NCBI GenBank assembly: GCA_013398015.1
Contig: VZRR01012414.1
Span: forward strand, 704,150-768,149
DNA from: Oreocharis arfaki
Lineage: Eukaryota; Chordata; Aves; Passeriformes; Paramythiidae
Direction: 5' to 3'
Length of the DNA stretch: 64,000 bases
Part shown: in pieces, positions 50,918 through 62,670 of the stretch
How the letters are laid out: each line of letters starts with the position of its first letter
How positions within the stretch are numbered: position 1 is the first letter of the stretch
Notes under the pieces: generated by a model
What the model was told of the DNA's origin: nothing
The model's database searches: none
The model's input: only the letters and a program-made list of their open reading frames with translations
Position numbers and translations under genes: made by a program

Positions 50918-53900
50918 GTAAGTATGTGCTTAAGTCTCTCTTTACTCAGGAGTTTGAAAGAAGTGAGGTACATGCTTGAAGAACATTAACAGTTTATTTT
51001 TAATGTTAGTCTTAAAAATTTTGTTAGTCTGTGTTCAGGTTTGTGTATGAAAGAAATCACACTTCAGTAGCGTGTTAGAAGAAGGTAGATCATTAGATAA
51101 TATAAATAAGTCTTTGCAATTCCATCATCTTCAATATTGTGAAGAATCTATCACCTGAACCAAGATATTATGTACATTTTATTCTTACCTCTCCCTAATG
51201 ATACAAGCACTTGCTTTTCAGAGAGATGATTAATTTATTTATATTTTCTCAGAAAATATTTTTTAGTGTTTACACTTACTGTTGTATTCTAGCAAAACCA
51301 AATTTATATTTCATACCTTAACTTTCTATCTGATAAATTTCAGTGAAGTACATACGTGCTTTGATTACCGTGTGTCAGATGTTACTTCTTTTGCATTTCT
51401 ACTAAGATGTGGAAACCATATTTAATAATATTTTATCAGTTTTGTATAGGAAGAATAAAGTTTTGTTCACATAAGAGATTTGTAGGTTATTAACTTAAGC
51501 TTTTTTCATGAAGTGAATTAGTTAAAGTCCATTGTGTATGTATAACCCAGTTTAAAAGCAGTTTGTTTCAGTTTAGCTTAAACAGATCCCAATTTATGCT
51601 ACGTTGGAAAATGCCTCATTTAAACTGCAATAAAAGTAGCTGCACAACTTCATTCAGTGGTTTAGTTAAATTAGTTGTATTTATTGCATTTGACTGAACC
51701 AAGATAACAGTATCATAGAACCACGGCTGAAATTTTAAGCTAACATGCAGCATGTCATCTGTCAAATTTTTCAATTTTAGCAGCAGATACCTGCCAGTAT
51801 TGCTAGTTATCTTGCTACCTTGGGCAGTAACTAACGAAGTCCAAGTCTGAAAATGGTTACTGTGCAAAGCAATTGCACTATGCGCATGAGACCTAACAGC
51901 ATGTTACAAAGATCTACCAAATACTTCAGACCAAGTTGAAATACTGGATTTGAACAATCCTCAAATGCTACAAGGTGTTTTAAAGAAAAAACTGAGTCCT
52001 ATGCAGATCCTCTCTATGACAAGGAATTAATTTAAGAGAAATATCTTTGTTTTCTGAATCATTTTTCATTGGTCTCAGTGAGCTCACATTGAAAAGGGTG
52101 AGCATTACTAAGAGACTTCTAAGGACTTTCTAAAATCACGGTTATGTACAACCCTAGTCCAGGTGATAAAAACTCGCTACTGATGTGACTCGTTGTTGCT
52201 TAAACTGCATTTTTACCCAGACTGAAAGATTGCTGTAAGTATGGGTGAGAATCTGGCTAAGCAAAAAAGTTAGCAAAGAAAGTCAGCTGATTACTAACAG
52301 GAGAAAGGAGGAGCCCTTGTCCATAACCTCAGCTTTGGGCTCCCTGGAATCTGGGCTCTGGTAAAATCTGCCACCAGCTTTCTCTCAGGTTCTTGATGAC
52401 AAAAATGAATTCAAGCACATGCTGAGGCAGCACCTGGTTATTACTCTAATGTATTTGCAGAGATACAAACTTTTGTGGAGGGACATCAGATGCCAGAATC
52501 AAACTGCATCAAATTTTAGCTTTAACAGGCAGAATAAATAAACATTCACAGAAGTTATAATTATTCAGACTCTGTGAGTGGATGCACAGTCAATTGCCAC
52601 AGTTCCTTATACTGTTTTTCCCAAGCAGTCTTTTGAAATGATCAAATAAATACCTGTTGCTACCATTTTTTTCAACTACTGAAGCCTGGTAATTCAGACA
52701 TTATTCAAAACAAATTTGTGACTGGACCCAATGCTTTTTTTTTTGTTTTATTTATATCTGCAGTTTGAAAACACACTTCTCTTTTCATAAAATTAAACTT
52801 TTCATCACAAAGAAATGACAGAAAGCACAAGTTCTCTATTTAATATTTCCCTAATATATATTTTCGTTCGGCTGAATAGGGCTGCTATGAGTATTAACCC
52901 TTTCACAAAGCATTTCTTTGGCTACTTAAGTTATAAACTAAGCACCACAGTACTTTGCTTTGCCACTACATACAGTTAAACAACTACAGAAAGTTTGAAC
53001 ATGTGCAGTCATTTGCATATATCTGCATACATTCATATGCATAAATACACATAACACAGAAGGTGAAACTCAAAGAATGTGAGTAAGAAACTGACATTCT
53101 CTTCAAGGGCTATGGTAGCTTTGAAGGTAATTCACTGAGCTGTGAGGTAAACCAAGTACCACATAAATGTATATACTTATTTACTTCTTAAGAAGAAGAA
53201 ACACTGCCTTGTAAGCAGATTGCAATTAATACACTACCTTGTCAGCTTGAAAGGTCTAAACTAAGCACAGGGTTCTTTTTTGTTCTCCACCTAGTTTGTG
53301 ATCTTTTTTTCAGAAGGAGGGAATCTGCTATTTGGAAATTCCATTTACAGGCATTTTCATATCAAAATAGGTATCTTCACATGAAAGTCAGAAGAACTTT
53401 TTTTTGAAATATGTCCTTTTTAAATTTTTCAAAGAATTCTTTTCAGAAAAGGCAAGCACCTCATCAGCTCCCACACACACAAATCTTCAAATGCTGTTTT
53501 TGAAGAATTGCATTCAAAAGTATGTTCAGTCATATACCAAGTATGAGAAGCTGGGAAAAAAACGTCTTTGAATTTGAACTACAGCTCATCATAATCTGGT
53601 TAAAATTATCTTCAACACCACCTGTCATTATTAATGCAGGAAGAGAGGCAGAAAAATACCTTCAGCCCAGCTACATTATTGCAAATAATGTCCATCTGCT
53701 CTTCACTGTTCCATCATGTAATAATAGCAGTTATATTTATGATGGATTTAGGATTTTTCCTGCAGTAGATGAATGTGTAACTGCTTTTATTATAAATGTT
53801 TTCCTTTGAAGGTGTTCTACCATTTTAGCAGACTTTATACTTAATTTTTAATGTGGAATCCTCAGTCTTTGATATATTCCATTGCTGGGTAAATTATTTT

Positions 53901-53952
53901 TTCCAATCAATTAAATTTTTGTTTTAGATCTATACATATCTCTCTTTCTCTG
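50918..53952. other. unannotated AT-rich sequence; possible conserved block at 53560-53830
   Basis: No gene was recognised. The block 53560-53830 has low internal repetition and includes ATTATTGCAAATAAT, a near-palindromic POU/homeodomain-like site, at 53675-53689. The 95-codon plus frame over it has no family resemblance. Confidence 0.5.
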
Positions 53953-53969
53953 TAGATAGATAGATAGAT

Positions 53970-53994
<25 letters not shown>
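53953..53994 (+). repeat. compound (GATA)n-(TACA)6 microsatellite
   Basis: TA(GATA)4 at 53953-53970 is followed directly by six perfect TACA units at 53971-53994, then a short TATATA run. Compound tetranucleotide tracts like this are usually length-variable. Confidence 0.95.
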
Positions 53995-54002
<8 letters not shown>

Positions 54003-54457
54003 CATACTCTATTTAGCTTTTCATGGTAAATGGTACAGCTGTGAAGAATCTGATTTAAGGCATAATGGCTGTAAGAGCCATTTTATAATAGCATGGTAAA
54101 ATACTCATTATCTGCACCCCTGAAGGAACACCTTACAAACATAAAACCTACAGGGTAAGAATTTCTAAAAGAGAAAGTAAGGATGTTTTATAGAAGCAAA
54201 TGAAAAAGTAAAACTTAAAACACAAAATGCTTGCTGTTCTCATGGGTAGTGTTCAAATCACAGGAAGGAGATTCAAAGTAAACAATGAATATGCCTACAT
54301 TAGCCATTAGGTAGTGGTGTGGTGCATCAATCCAGGGACTGTGGTGCGATTTATTCTTGCCTTGCTCTCTGCTGTCCATGAATTTGAGTGACTTTGTATG
54401 GCCCCGAAGAGTATTATTGCAAGAAGAACACTCATCAGTAAGATTTTACACAGAACC

Positions 54458-54474
54458 AAAAAAAAAAAAAAAAA
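54458..54474 (+). repeat. A17 homopolymer
   Basis: Seventeen consecutive A. Confidence 0.95.
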
Positions 54475-54785
54475 GTAGAAGAAGTTATCTACAGTAAAAG
54501 ATATCATTGTAATTTGCTTCCAGACTAGAAGAACAGAAAGAATATAATATCTGGGAACTTAAATACAAAAGCATTACAAAACAGGCCAAAAAGAGTGTGA
54601 GGAAGTACTTTGTAAATGTATTAAATTCTGAAAAGACCCTTTTTTTCCAGATTCATTAGAAGAGCGTAACCAAATACCTTCAGTGCCTATAGATGTCAGT
54701 GTGTTATATGAGCACTCAGAGAAAACAAGATCACAGCCAAAAAACAAGACCAAATTTTTCTTTCTAATGATGATTACTACAAGGA

Positions 54786-54829
54786 TTTTCTTTTTTTCCT
54801 TTTTTTCCTTTCTTTTTTTTTTTTCTTTT
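54786..54829 (+). repeat. T-rich polypyrimidine tract
   Basis: Forty-four consecutive pyrimidines, mostly T with interspersed CC and C. Confidence 0.95.
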
Positions 54830-55214
54830 GGGTATGATTATAAAGCATCAGACTGAAAAGCCACTAGAATATGCTTCAGAATAAAGTGATAAAGTAAAGC
54901 CATACATGATAAACTAGAAAAAACTCACCCGAACTTTATTACATTTGCTGAAGAATGAGCAGGAGTAGTATATGTGAATGTTTGACACTTCTAAACTTTT
55001 CCTAATTTTTACAATAGAAAAAAAAATCAGGCCAGACAGAACTGGAATGGAGGCAGGCAACAGAGTTGCAAGACACTGCAATGCTGAATAACTGAGCAAT
55101 GAAACAACAGAATAAATTCAGTGTTGATAAAATCTGACAGTAGCTTTTAATCTGTGTATTTCTAGCTCTTCTTGCCTAGAAAGACCACTTGGGGGACAGT
55201 TTTTCAAATCTCAG

Positions 55215-55900
55215 ATCTGTACTCAGAGGTGCTTAAAAGGCAAAATGAAGTTCTAGAATGCATTAGGGGGAAATAGAGAACAACCCAAAATGTCATTATG
55301 TCACTTTAAAGCCATAGTGCAGCCTTACTATGCATAATATGCACAGTTCTAGTCAGCTGATCTTCAAGTAAACGAAGCTGAAAGAAGACCTTGTAAAAAT
55401 GCAGAAAATGGGATAAGGCTGATCAAACAAGTGGAATGGGTTCCATAAGAGAAGAAGCTATGACTGTGGCAGGAGAAGCTGATAGGATGTGCCTCTAAAG
55501 CCTGGAGAAAATGGGGCTAGACAGTTGTAAGCAATGAGAGATAGGGTGAAGGAGGGAATAGGAAACTATTTTTTTTCCTTATTTCTTCTACTAGGGATGC
55601 TAAATGAATTTGAGATTTAAAAAAAAAAAAAAAAAGTGCTTTCTTTTTACTCCACACATTTATCTGTGGAATCCATTGCTACCAGGTTCTTCGAATGCCA
55701 GAATTTTCAATGGACTGGAAAAACTACCACAGAAACTTATGGAAGAAATGTTTGTTATAGACTACCAAACAAAATAGAATGGAAGCAAATACTTGTTCAG
55801 ACTGTTCTTAAAAGAGTGATTAGCTGAATCCATGAGGATACACAGGAGGAAATAAGTCAGCTTCTTCTGCTCTAATAGGCATTGCTTAACCCCAGACAGA
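55215..55900 (+). mobile_element. ancient CR1/L3-clade LINE relic, ORF2 C-terminus toward 3' end
   Basis: Old CR1/L3 words appear in the correct order. AAAGCCATAGTGCAGCCTTA with ATGCACAGTTCTAGTCAGCT matches the segment encoding MPLYKSMVRPHLEYCVQFWS. AAAAATGCAGAAAATGGGAT matches the EKVQRRATKM part. TTATCTGTGGAATCCATTGC, followed by TACCAGG, matches the VNLWNSLP part. TTTTCAATGGACTGGAAAAA matches the F..GFKK-like part. Frames are broken by many stops, and an A17 run at 55619-55635 interrupts the element. The right end is vague. This is the most diverged long LINE copy in the window and predates the avian CR1 3' fragments. Confidence 0.75.
55619..55635 (+). repeat. A17 homopolymer inside the LINE relic
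   Basis: Seventeen consecutive A between recognisable LINE words. Either an expanded A-run or the tail of a small insertion. Confidence 0.93.
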
Positions 55901-58380
55901 GACAAAATGCGCATTTGCTGAGATTTTTTTCAATGCTGTATCCTACATGAGGTAGATAAAAATAAAGAAGATGAACATTACCTCCAAATATAGGTGATAA
56001 AAAAACTCAGATTTGGAAGACAGATTCTGCTCACCCCACTCAACTCTAATCCACTTGATATATTGCAAGTTATCACATGCACTGGTACAAGTGGTTGGGG
56101 TAGCCTTACTAATAACAAGCATTTCTCTCAAAGGCCATTAGCAACTGCTTCAGATCAAATCAAATATTGACGTTTCTGTGAATGAAACTTCCATTTTTCC
56201 CATGATCTCTTTTGTGACTGACTCATTGTTCTTTCTTCTTGCTTAGCATTCACTAAGAATTTTCATCCTAAACTTATAGAGCAGCACAGATTCTAATTAA
56301 TTTTAATTTTAATTATTAAAATCCATATTTATAAAACTCCCACTCCATGATCTGGGATCTTTAAAGGATTTAAGAATCAAGAAAATTACAACAGGCTTTT
56401 TTTTTCTATGATAGGGAATACTTTATTGTGAGATCCCTTGCAGCAAGCCCTACGTCCTGAAAGGATCAAAAAATTGGAAAAAAAAAAAAAAATCAGGAAT
56501 CTACATGGCAAGGAATATAACGTAAATAACTTGACATAGCTCACATCTTACATCAGGTTCTAAAAGTAGTCACTCTTATCCATGCAGGAACAATTCCAGA
56601 AATATGAAGCAAGCAGTATGACTTCTACCTCACGAGCCATGGGACGGGTAACTAAACACAGGAGACACGGCTATGCAGAGACTGAAAAGCTGTCTTGCAG
56701 GAAATGAGATGATGAACAGTTAGGGCTATGTACAGACACCTTGAATTTCCCCTAAGTTTAACTGGTATTTATTGGAAAAGAAACAGCACCACTGAAGTAC
56801 ATGACTGACATTCCAGAGTCATGTGAAGGAGAGCAATCTAGTTTATGTTTCCTGTTGCCACCATGGGAATAACTCATTGTGGTAATGAGTTTCTTAAATT
56901 GCTGAAGCAATGTCAATCACGAGGAAAGAATCAACAGGATCCAAGTTCCTGATCAGGCATTCTTTTTGGCTATTTTTCATCTTTAAGGTCTTGCAAAAAC
57001 CTGCCAAATTTTGTGACTAAGGAAACTACTTAGAAGGGATATTCTTTTATCAGTACTTTGGTTTTAACTAACAATTTGCATTTAATTACATTCAGGTGCA
57101 GCAGATATAACATGCAACAGACATGTTTGGCTTTATGTCTGATATATGAATTTAAATGAGTAGGATTGACATTTTTCTGCTATTCTTGAAAAGCTTTGCA
57201 TAAGGATGGATAGAGTTAACTGCAACGATGCTAACAATTTTAAGCAGTAAAAGAAACTATCAACAACCTAAAACATACTAGAGAGACCTTTCTTAATCAT
57301 TAGTTAATAAATTCTAAATAGTTGTATTTAATTAAATAAACATACACCAGAGAATGCTGAGTTACTAACAATCTTTTTCCATCAAGATTACTTACCGAAA
57401 TCACATGGTACTGTTAACTGATGGCATTTGAAATAGAAACTCCTTCCATCCAAAGCCCTGAACAATTATTGACTTTTATAATGTCATACTGCAAACTCAA
57501 AACACAGTTCATATTCGAATAATTTAATAAATATCTCCAGAAATTTTCATGTCTCCTCTGCAGTGATGTCAAAAGAGTACTGAGAGAGGATAAAGCGTAT
57601 AGAAAAAGCTGAGTTCTCTACTGTTAAAGGGAGGATATCTTGTAAAATCACCGGGGATTTCTCCCCTGATTTTTGACAGCTTTTCAGTAGAAACAAGACA
57701 GTAACACAGCAGAATATAGAGGTTTTGTTGATTTTCTCAGGCTGAGGATACTTTGTCGAATGCTACTACTATAAGTCACATTTCAAACCAGTTTTACATA
57801 AATTAGAAGGCGGTTTTTGTTCACTTTCATATTTTTTGAGGTATAAGGAATAAAATCTATTTTTTTTTGTAACTTACTGAGAGACAGAAAGGATTCTGAA
57901 TTAATTTAACTTTATGAATTTGAAATAGTGTCAATTCAATTTAAGAACTGTTGGAAGAAATCATTATTTCACACTCAAACTTCAGTGAATGATTTCTGCT
58001 ACCCTGCATACATGAGTGGCAGAGCAGAGGTTTTCTCTGGTGTGTTCCTGAGAGTATATCCAAATCATTCTTTGTGGAATGCTGTAAACTGCAGGTCTTA
58101 TTTCATATTAAGGGAATAGAAAGATTTATTATAGAGTTTTGCTGAATCTCACTTAAACTTGTGTCAAATTCCTGACAAGCCTCCAATTTTGGATAATTCT
58201 TTTAGTCTGTTTGAGCATTTTCTACATGCCTGATATTTACAGGTCGTGGCCTGCCATGAATAATATATTTAATAATGTTATTACAAAAAGATTTTTATGG
58301 CAATACTGTCTTCATTATAATGAAGGCAGACCAGGAAAAACCTAACTTTTGAAATAACTTCCCTGAATTATCTATTTGAA
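55901..58380. other. unannotated AT-rich unique sequence
   Basis: No gene was recognised. It includes an A15 run at 56478-56492. A small imperfect hairpin, TCACCGGGGA/TTT/CTCCCCTGA, lies near 57648. Confidence 0.55.
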
Positions 58381-58746
58381 ATGGAGAAGTTCTTATTCAA
58401 GTTGCTGGGAAGACCTACTCACAAGCACCAAGCGACTGTGTCTGTAGGAGGTGTGACTGAAATGTGGGAGACCCATATTAAGTACTCAGCTCTAAGTCAG
58501 GAGAAAAGCTCCATGTAAATGCCTCCCCCATACCAGTCATCTGTGCCCCAGGAGTATCCCAGGGGTGATGGTTCTGGCTTTGATCAGTTAATCTGTCCAC
58601 AAGCTGTGAAATGCTACAAAAATGAAGGTTTAATAAAAATTGCTGTCTTCTTAAAAAAAAAACCCAAAACAAAACAAAAAAACTCCAAAAAACAAACCCC
58701 AAAGAATGATAAAAAATCAAATCAAAAAGCCTGAACACCAACAAAA
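58381..58746 (+). other. possible retrocopy 3' end with poly(A) signal and A-rich tail
   Basis: An AATAAA hexamer at 58632-58637 is followed 16 bp later by an A-rich stretch of about 95 bp (58653-58746). It starts with A10 and continues as CAAAAC-like units. This spacing is what a polyadenylated transcript copied back into DNA would leave. CR1 does not end in poly(A), and retrocopies are rare in birds. The 250 bp upstream is not recognisably coding, so only a 3' UTR, or nothing, may be present. A simple A-rich repeat beside a chance AATAAA is the alternative. No flanking target duplication was identified. Confidence 0.3.
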
Positions 58747-61700
58747 CAACAAAGTTTTAAATCCTGATTTTTTTTTTTTTCATGAAAAAGGACTGTTTTC
58801 TGTCACAATTGGGATGAAATAACATCAGTATCAATTTTGACCAGGTGAGACCAGAGTGTGTTGAAATCCGAGTTTCAGCTGCAAACGAGGCTAAATGTGA
58901 TGCACTGTTTTATGCAAACTGAATGAACTCAAGATGTAAGATACATCAATAAGGTAGAGCTATATTTGGAAAGTTTAGCCTTGCTGTAGATTTTGCCTAA
59001 TCTGATTGCTAACATGTTCTATAAACCGAGGTATTTATTTTAAGAAACATACATTATATATATTCCTTCTCATAAGCCATCTAATATAACCCAGTTGAAG
59101 CCAAAAAAAAGAAGAGATCAGTTCCTTGCTTCAGAGTCCTACTGAATTACAAATGACAAACAACTTTTTATTGTGGTCCTCTCCACCATGACTTCTGTGA
59201 AGGTTTCAATTCACCTGAATAGTAACAGTCTTTAATCAGTGCAGTGAAGATAGTGGATTCAATGCTTCCGTCTGGATTCATATCATCACCCCACTAGCTG
59301 TTTTTCTTTTCTGACAGGCTTCAGTCACTTCATTTTCTCACATTTCTGGCTCAACAGCTCAGAATGAAACTGGGCTGATGTTGCAGTAGGAATTGTTCAA
59401 GGTTTTCTCTATAAATTCCTTTTACTTATACTCTGCAGGCTTCATATTTATAAGCATCAATGGTTATTTTTCTCCCTGCTTTTCTGAAGCCATAGGATTA
59501 ATACACAGGATTTTGCTTTTGAGACTTCAAGGCAAGCATATTAAAGTGACTGCTGCACAGTAAGTATAACATCAATTTGCACTGGATTTTCAGGTGTTTA
59601 CAATTTAAACTAGCAGGAAGGTGCCTCTCAGAAAACTAAAAATTCTATATTACAATTCAAATTCCTACTGTTTCCCTATAATAGGTCATTTTTCAATATC
59701 ATATCAAAGGTCTGAAGGCCACTTTTTATTTACGATAGCAAGAATATACATAGATACCTCAATCATTCCTCATTCTTTTAGGGATTCCACTGCAGATGTC
59801 AATCAAATGGCAAAACTAGAATATATACTTGTCAGAAATCAGCATTTGGCCTAGCTATGGAAAAGAAGTACAACATATTTTATGAAGATATGATAATGAT
59901 TGCTAATATTAATAGGTTTTGTTTTGTAATTTTTTTTTATTACAAGTTAAGTCATTATTGTATATTTCAACAGAACGAGCTACTCAAAATGAAGCACTGG
60001 TGTGAGAGATCTCTCTATGAGAAGTAAATGTGATACTGGAAAAGACACATTTTGTTCTGGCACTGTGCAAGTTATCTCCAGTTAAAACTTCCCAGCATCC
60101 CAGGCATATTTTACACAAAACACTTCTAGTTCTCTGTATAGAAATTAATATGCATTTAGCATGTATGTTTTTAGAAGTAAAATAAGATTAAGTTATACAG
60201 ATGCTTTCTATACATACTGGTGATATTCAGGTGACAAATGGCAGAGACATGTGATGAATTCCATCTGCCTTTGAGTTTATGTATTGATCTTTTTTATAGC
60301 ACCCACCTCACTAAGTGTGAATTATACATGCAGCTCTGAACACTCCACCTGCACTCTGCCCACTACTGCATTTCTTCCAAGATAACTTGTAACATATCAC
60401 ACCTCTGCACAGTGTGAAATGTTTGCCATTTTTATTTCTAAAACCCATCTTCTAAGGAGTTGTTTCTCTCTTCACTGAAATTTTACAGTTGTTTAAGAGG
60501 CAACACAGGCTATGCAGAAAGTGAGAACAGGGAGGAGCTTTAGCTTCGACACCTTGCCACACTGTATGCAGAAACAGAAGCTACACAAATTCCTGTAAGG
60601 AGAGTGATTTTGCTTCTGGTGGACAGCCATCATTTCACTTTGCAGGGCCTAAGGACACCATCTTTTTTTTTTTTTTTTTTTTCCCCAATAGCTGTCTCTG
60701 CAGTGTCATTTGAAGTGCCTAATGGCTACACAGCACTGTCTGGCACGTGCTATCCAATAACTCCTAGTAAATAGCACACCAGCGTCAAGGACTTCTATGG
60801 AAACTGTACCTACATTACAACATAACTTTTCAGCTATTATCATTCACATCTGAAAACATACTACAGCACTTAAAGTACAATGGCCTAAAGAACTCAGGTG
60901 CTGCTTCACTGCCTGTGTGTGTCAAGAGCTCTCGGCTGTTTAGATCAACCACCATTGTATATTTCATATACTGACACCTGCAGAGCTTTTGTTTGGCCAC
61001 CTGCTTGGTGTGCCAAGCATTACAGTTACATACACGTCATCCCCATATTTAGCACTGAGAAAACACAGCTTTCACTTGGTAGATCGTATTTATCAGGTCT
61101 ACACATCTGTTTTACTTAGGGACAGGATGATCTATGGTGGAAGTTCACCTGTAAAGTGTAAACATTCATTTTAACACCTTATTTAAGCCCATTTACCTTG
61201 TTTAGTAATAAACTCGGGTTTAAAACCATTGAAGCTCATTCTTATGCGGAGATGAGACACTGAGTTTTGTTGTTTTAGGGATCGACACTAGACTCTCCAG
61301 CACTCTCCATTCCAGAGAATGGCATTTGGCAGTTAGTCACTTATTCATGTGTGATGCTGATGGGAAAGAATTGATGCCATAAGTATGCAGGGGATTGCTG
61401 CATCTACCTCCTGTCAACATTCTCCCTAAATGGCAAGGACAGTTTGCTTTTATAGTTCCTCGCCGGAAAGAAGAGGCAGTTGGCAGAAACGCAGCTGTTG
61501 TAAAAGAGAAGTAGTTCAGACAGGGCAGGGAAGCATAAAAGAAGATGCTCTCTCCATCTTTTACTGGTATGGAGATTTAATTCCCCATTAATTCTCCAGC
61601 TATTTGCAATGGCAATTCGGGGTCTCACAGTGGCATCTGTGGCCAAATGTCAGTACTTAAACCATGTGTACTCTGAAGTTCTTCTAACAGTCCGTCATTA

Positions 61701-62120
61701 AGTATAACCTGACACAATTTAAGCCACGCCGATCTGAGATGAAGGCTGCTACTGCAAAAGCCTTTTACCTTGAAAAAGCCTTTAATAGCATTTTGGCAAC
61801 TAAATATACATTATAGCTCTGAGCTCTCAGTTTCCAGAGAATGAAAACAAATTCTTTCCATCCATACAACACTCAACTGTAAGAGCATCCGATGTCTCTT
61901 TTTATGATGTGGACCAGTTCAGAAGCTTCAGCGGAGAACATGTGCACACACATATCCAGGCATTCTCTGGGGCATTCTTCCAGCTTTCAACACTTAGTAG
62001 GTTACAGACTGATCTGCTCTTGTCCATCAAGAGCCTCTAATACACAGCTGTGAAACTTGGAAACTGCAGAAGAATGCAGAGCATTTTTACAGTCCAGGTC
62101 AAGAAACAGCTCTCCCATGG
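58747..62120. other. unannotated unique sequence; possible conserved block at 61180-61860
   Basis: No gene was recognised. There is a T20 run at 60663-60682. From about 61180 to 61860 the sequence keeps scattered CpGs, has little simple repetition and shows words such as CCATTAATTCTCC, giving the texture of conserved non-coding DNA. No comparison was possible. Confidence 0.5.
60663..60682 (+). repeat. T20 homopolymer
   Basis: Twenty consecutive T followed by CCCC. Confidence 0.95.
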
Positions 62121-62269
62121 GGTGGTGTAAGGATTTAAAGCATGCAGTTGCCTGTCTCAAAGCATGGTCAAGGTCACAAAAGGAACTATAAGACAAGCCA
62201 CCACATCAGAAACTTGAGATAAGCACAGATGGAAACATCAGGAAGGTTCTAATTCCTGTCCTACTGGAG

Positions 62270-62670
62270 GTGATTTGGTTAGCACGCCAGACAAAAATTC
62301 CCAGTGTGCAGACTCTGAGAAAGGAAACAAGATCTTACACCCATGTGAGCCCATGTCGTAGGAACATCTGCAACCAACCCGTGGATACCCAGAACTTGAA
62401 CTGTACCACCAAAAGAACGACTCTGAGACCCCCACCACTGAGAAGACCAGGGTGAAGGAGGACCTGCAGCATGCCACGAGATCCATGGGAGGCAACTGCC
62501 TTCTGCTCGATCTCTCTCTCTCTCTCTCCCTCCCCCGCCCTTCTGTCCTCCTTTTTTTTCCTATTTCTTTCTATCTCTCTACCTCACATTTGCTTTTAAA
62601 TAAAATCCATGCTATTGACTTCAGCACATGATCTTGTCTGCATCGTAATTCAGGCAGAGGCATCGTTTAA
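62270..62670 (+). mobile_element. probable endogenous retrovirus LTR (solo or partial)
   Basis: The order of parts is that of an avian ERV LTR. First comes a moderately GC-rich U3-like stretch with GAGACCCCCACC and AGGAGGACCTGCAG. Then come a (TC)9 run at 62511-62528 and a long pyrimidine-rich R-like tract. Last come the poly(A) signal AATAAA at 62599-62604 and a short U5-like stretch up to about 62670. Terminal TG/CA and target duplications could not be fixed, so the ends are approximate; the 5' end may be as far left as about 62125. No gag, pol or env sequence follows, which suggests a solo LTR. The TC run could also be an ordinary microsatellite beside a chance AATAAA. Confidence 0.5.

Larger units (their letters stand above)
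53995..55214. other. AT-rich sequence with homopolymer tracts; possible further LINE debris at 54500-54630
   Basis: It holds an A17 run at 54458-54474 and a pyrimidine tract at 54786-54829. A stretch around 54560-54630 (AACAGGCCAAAAAGAGTGTG and onward) vaguely resembles the CR1/L3 ORF2 region upstream of the reverse-transcriptase core. It lies in the same orientation as the relic at 55215, so it may be another piece of it. The resemblance is too weak to annotate separately. Confidence 0.4.

Noticed and set aside
54500..54630. Possible extra CR1/L3 ORF2 piece upstream of the 55215 relic
   Set aside because: Only a few words resemble the family, with stops between them. Too weak to call without an alignment.
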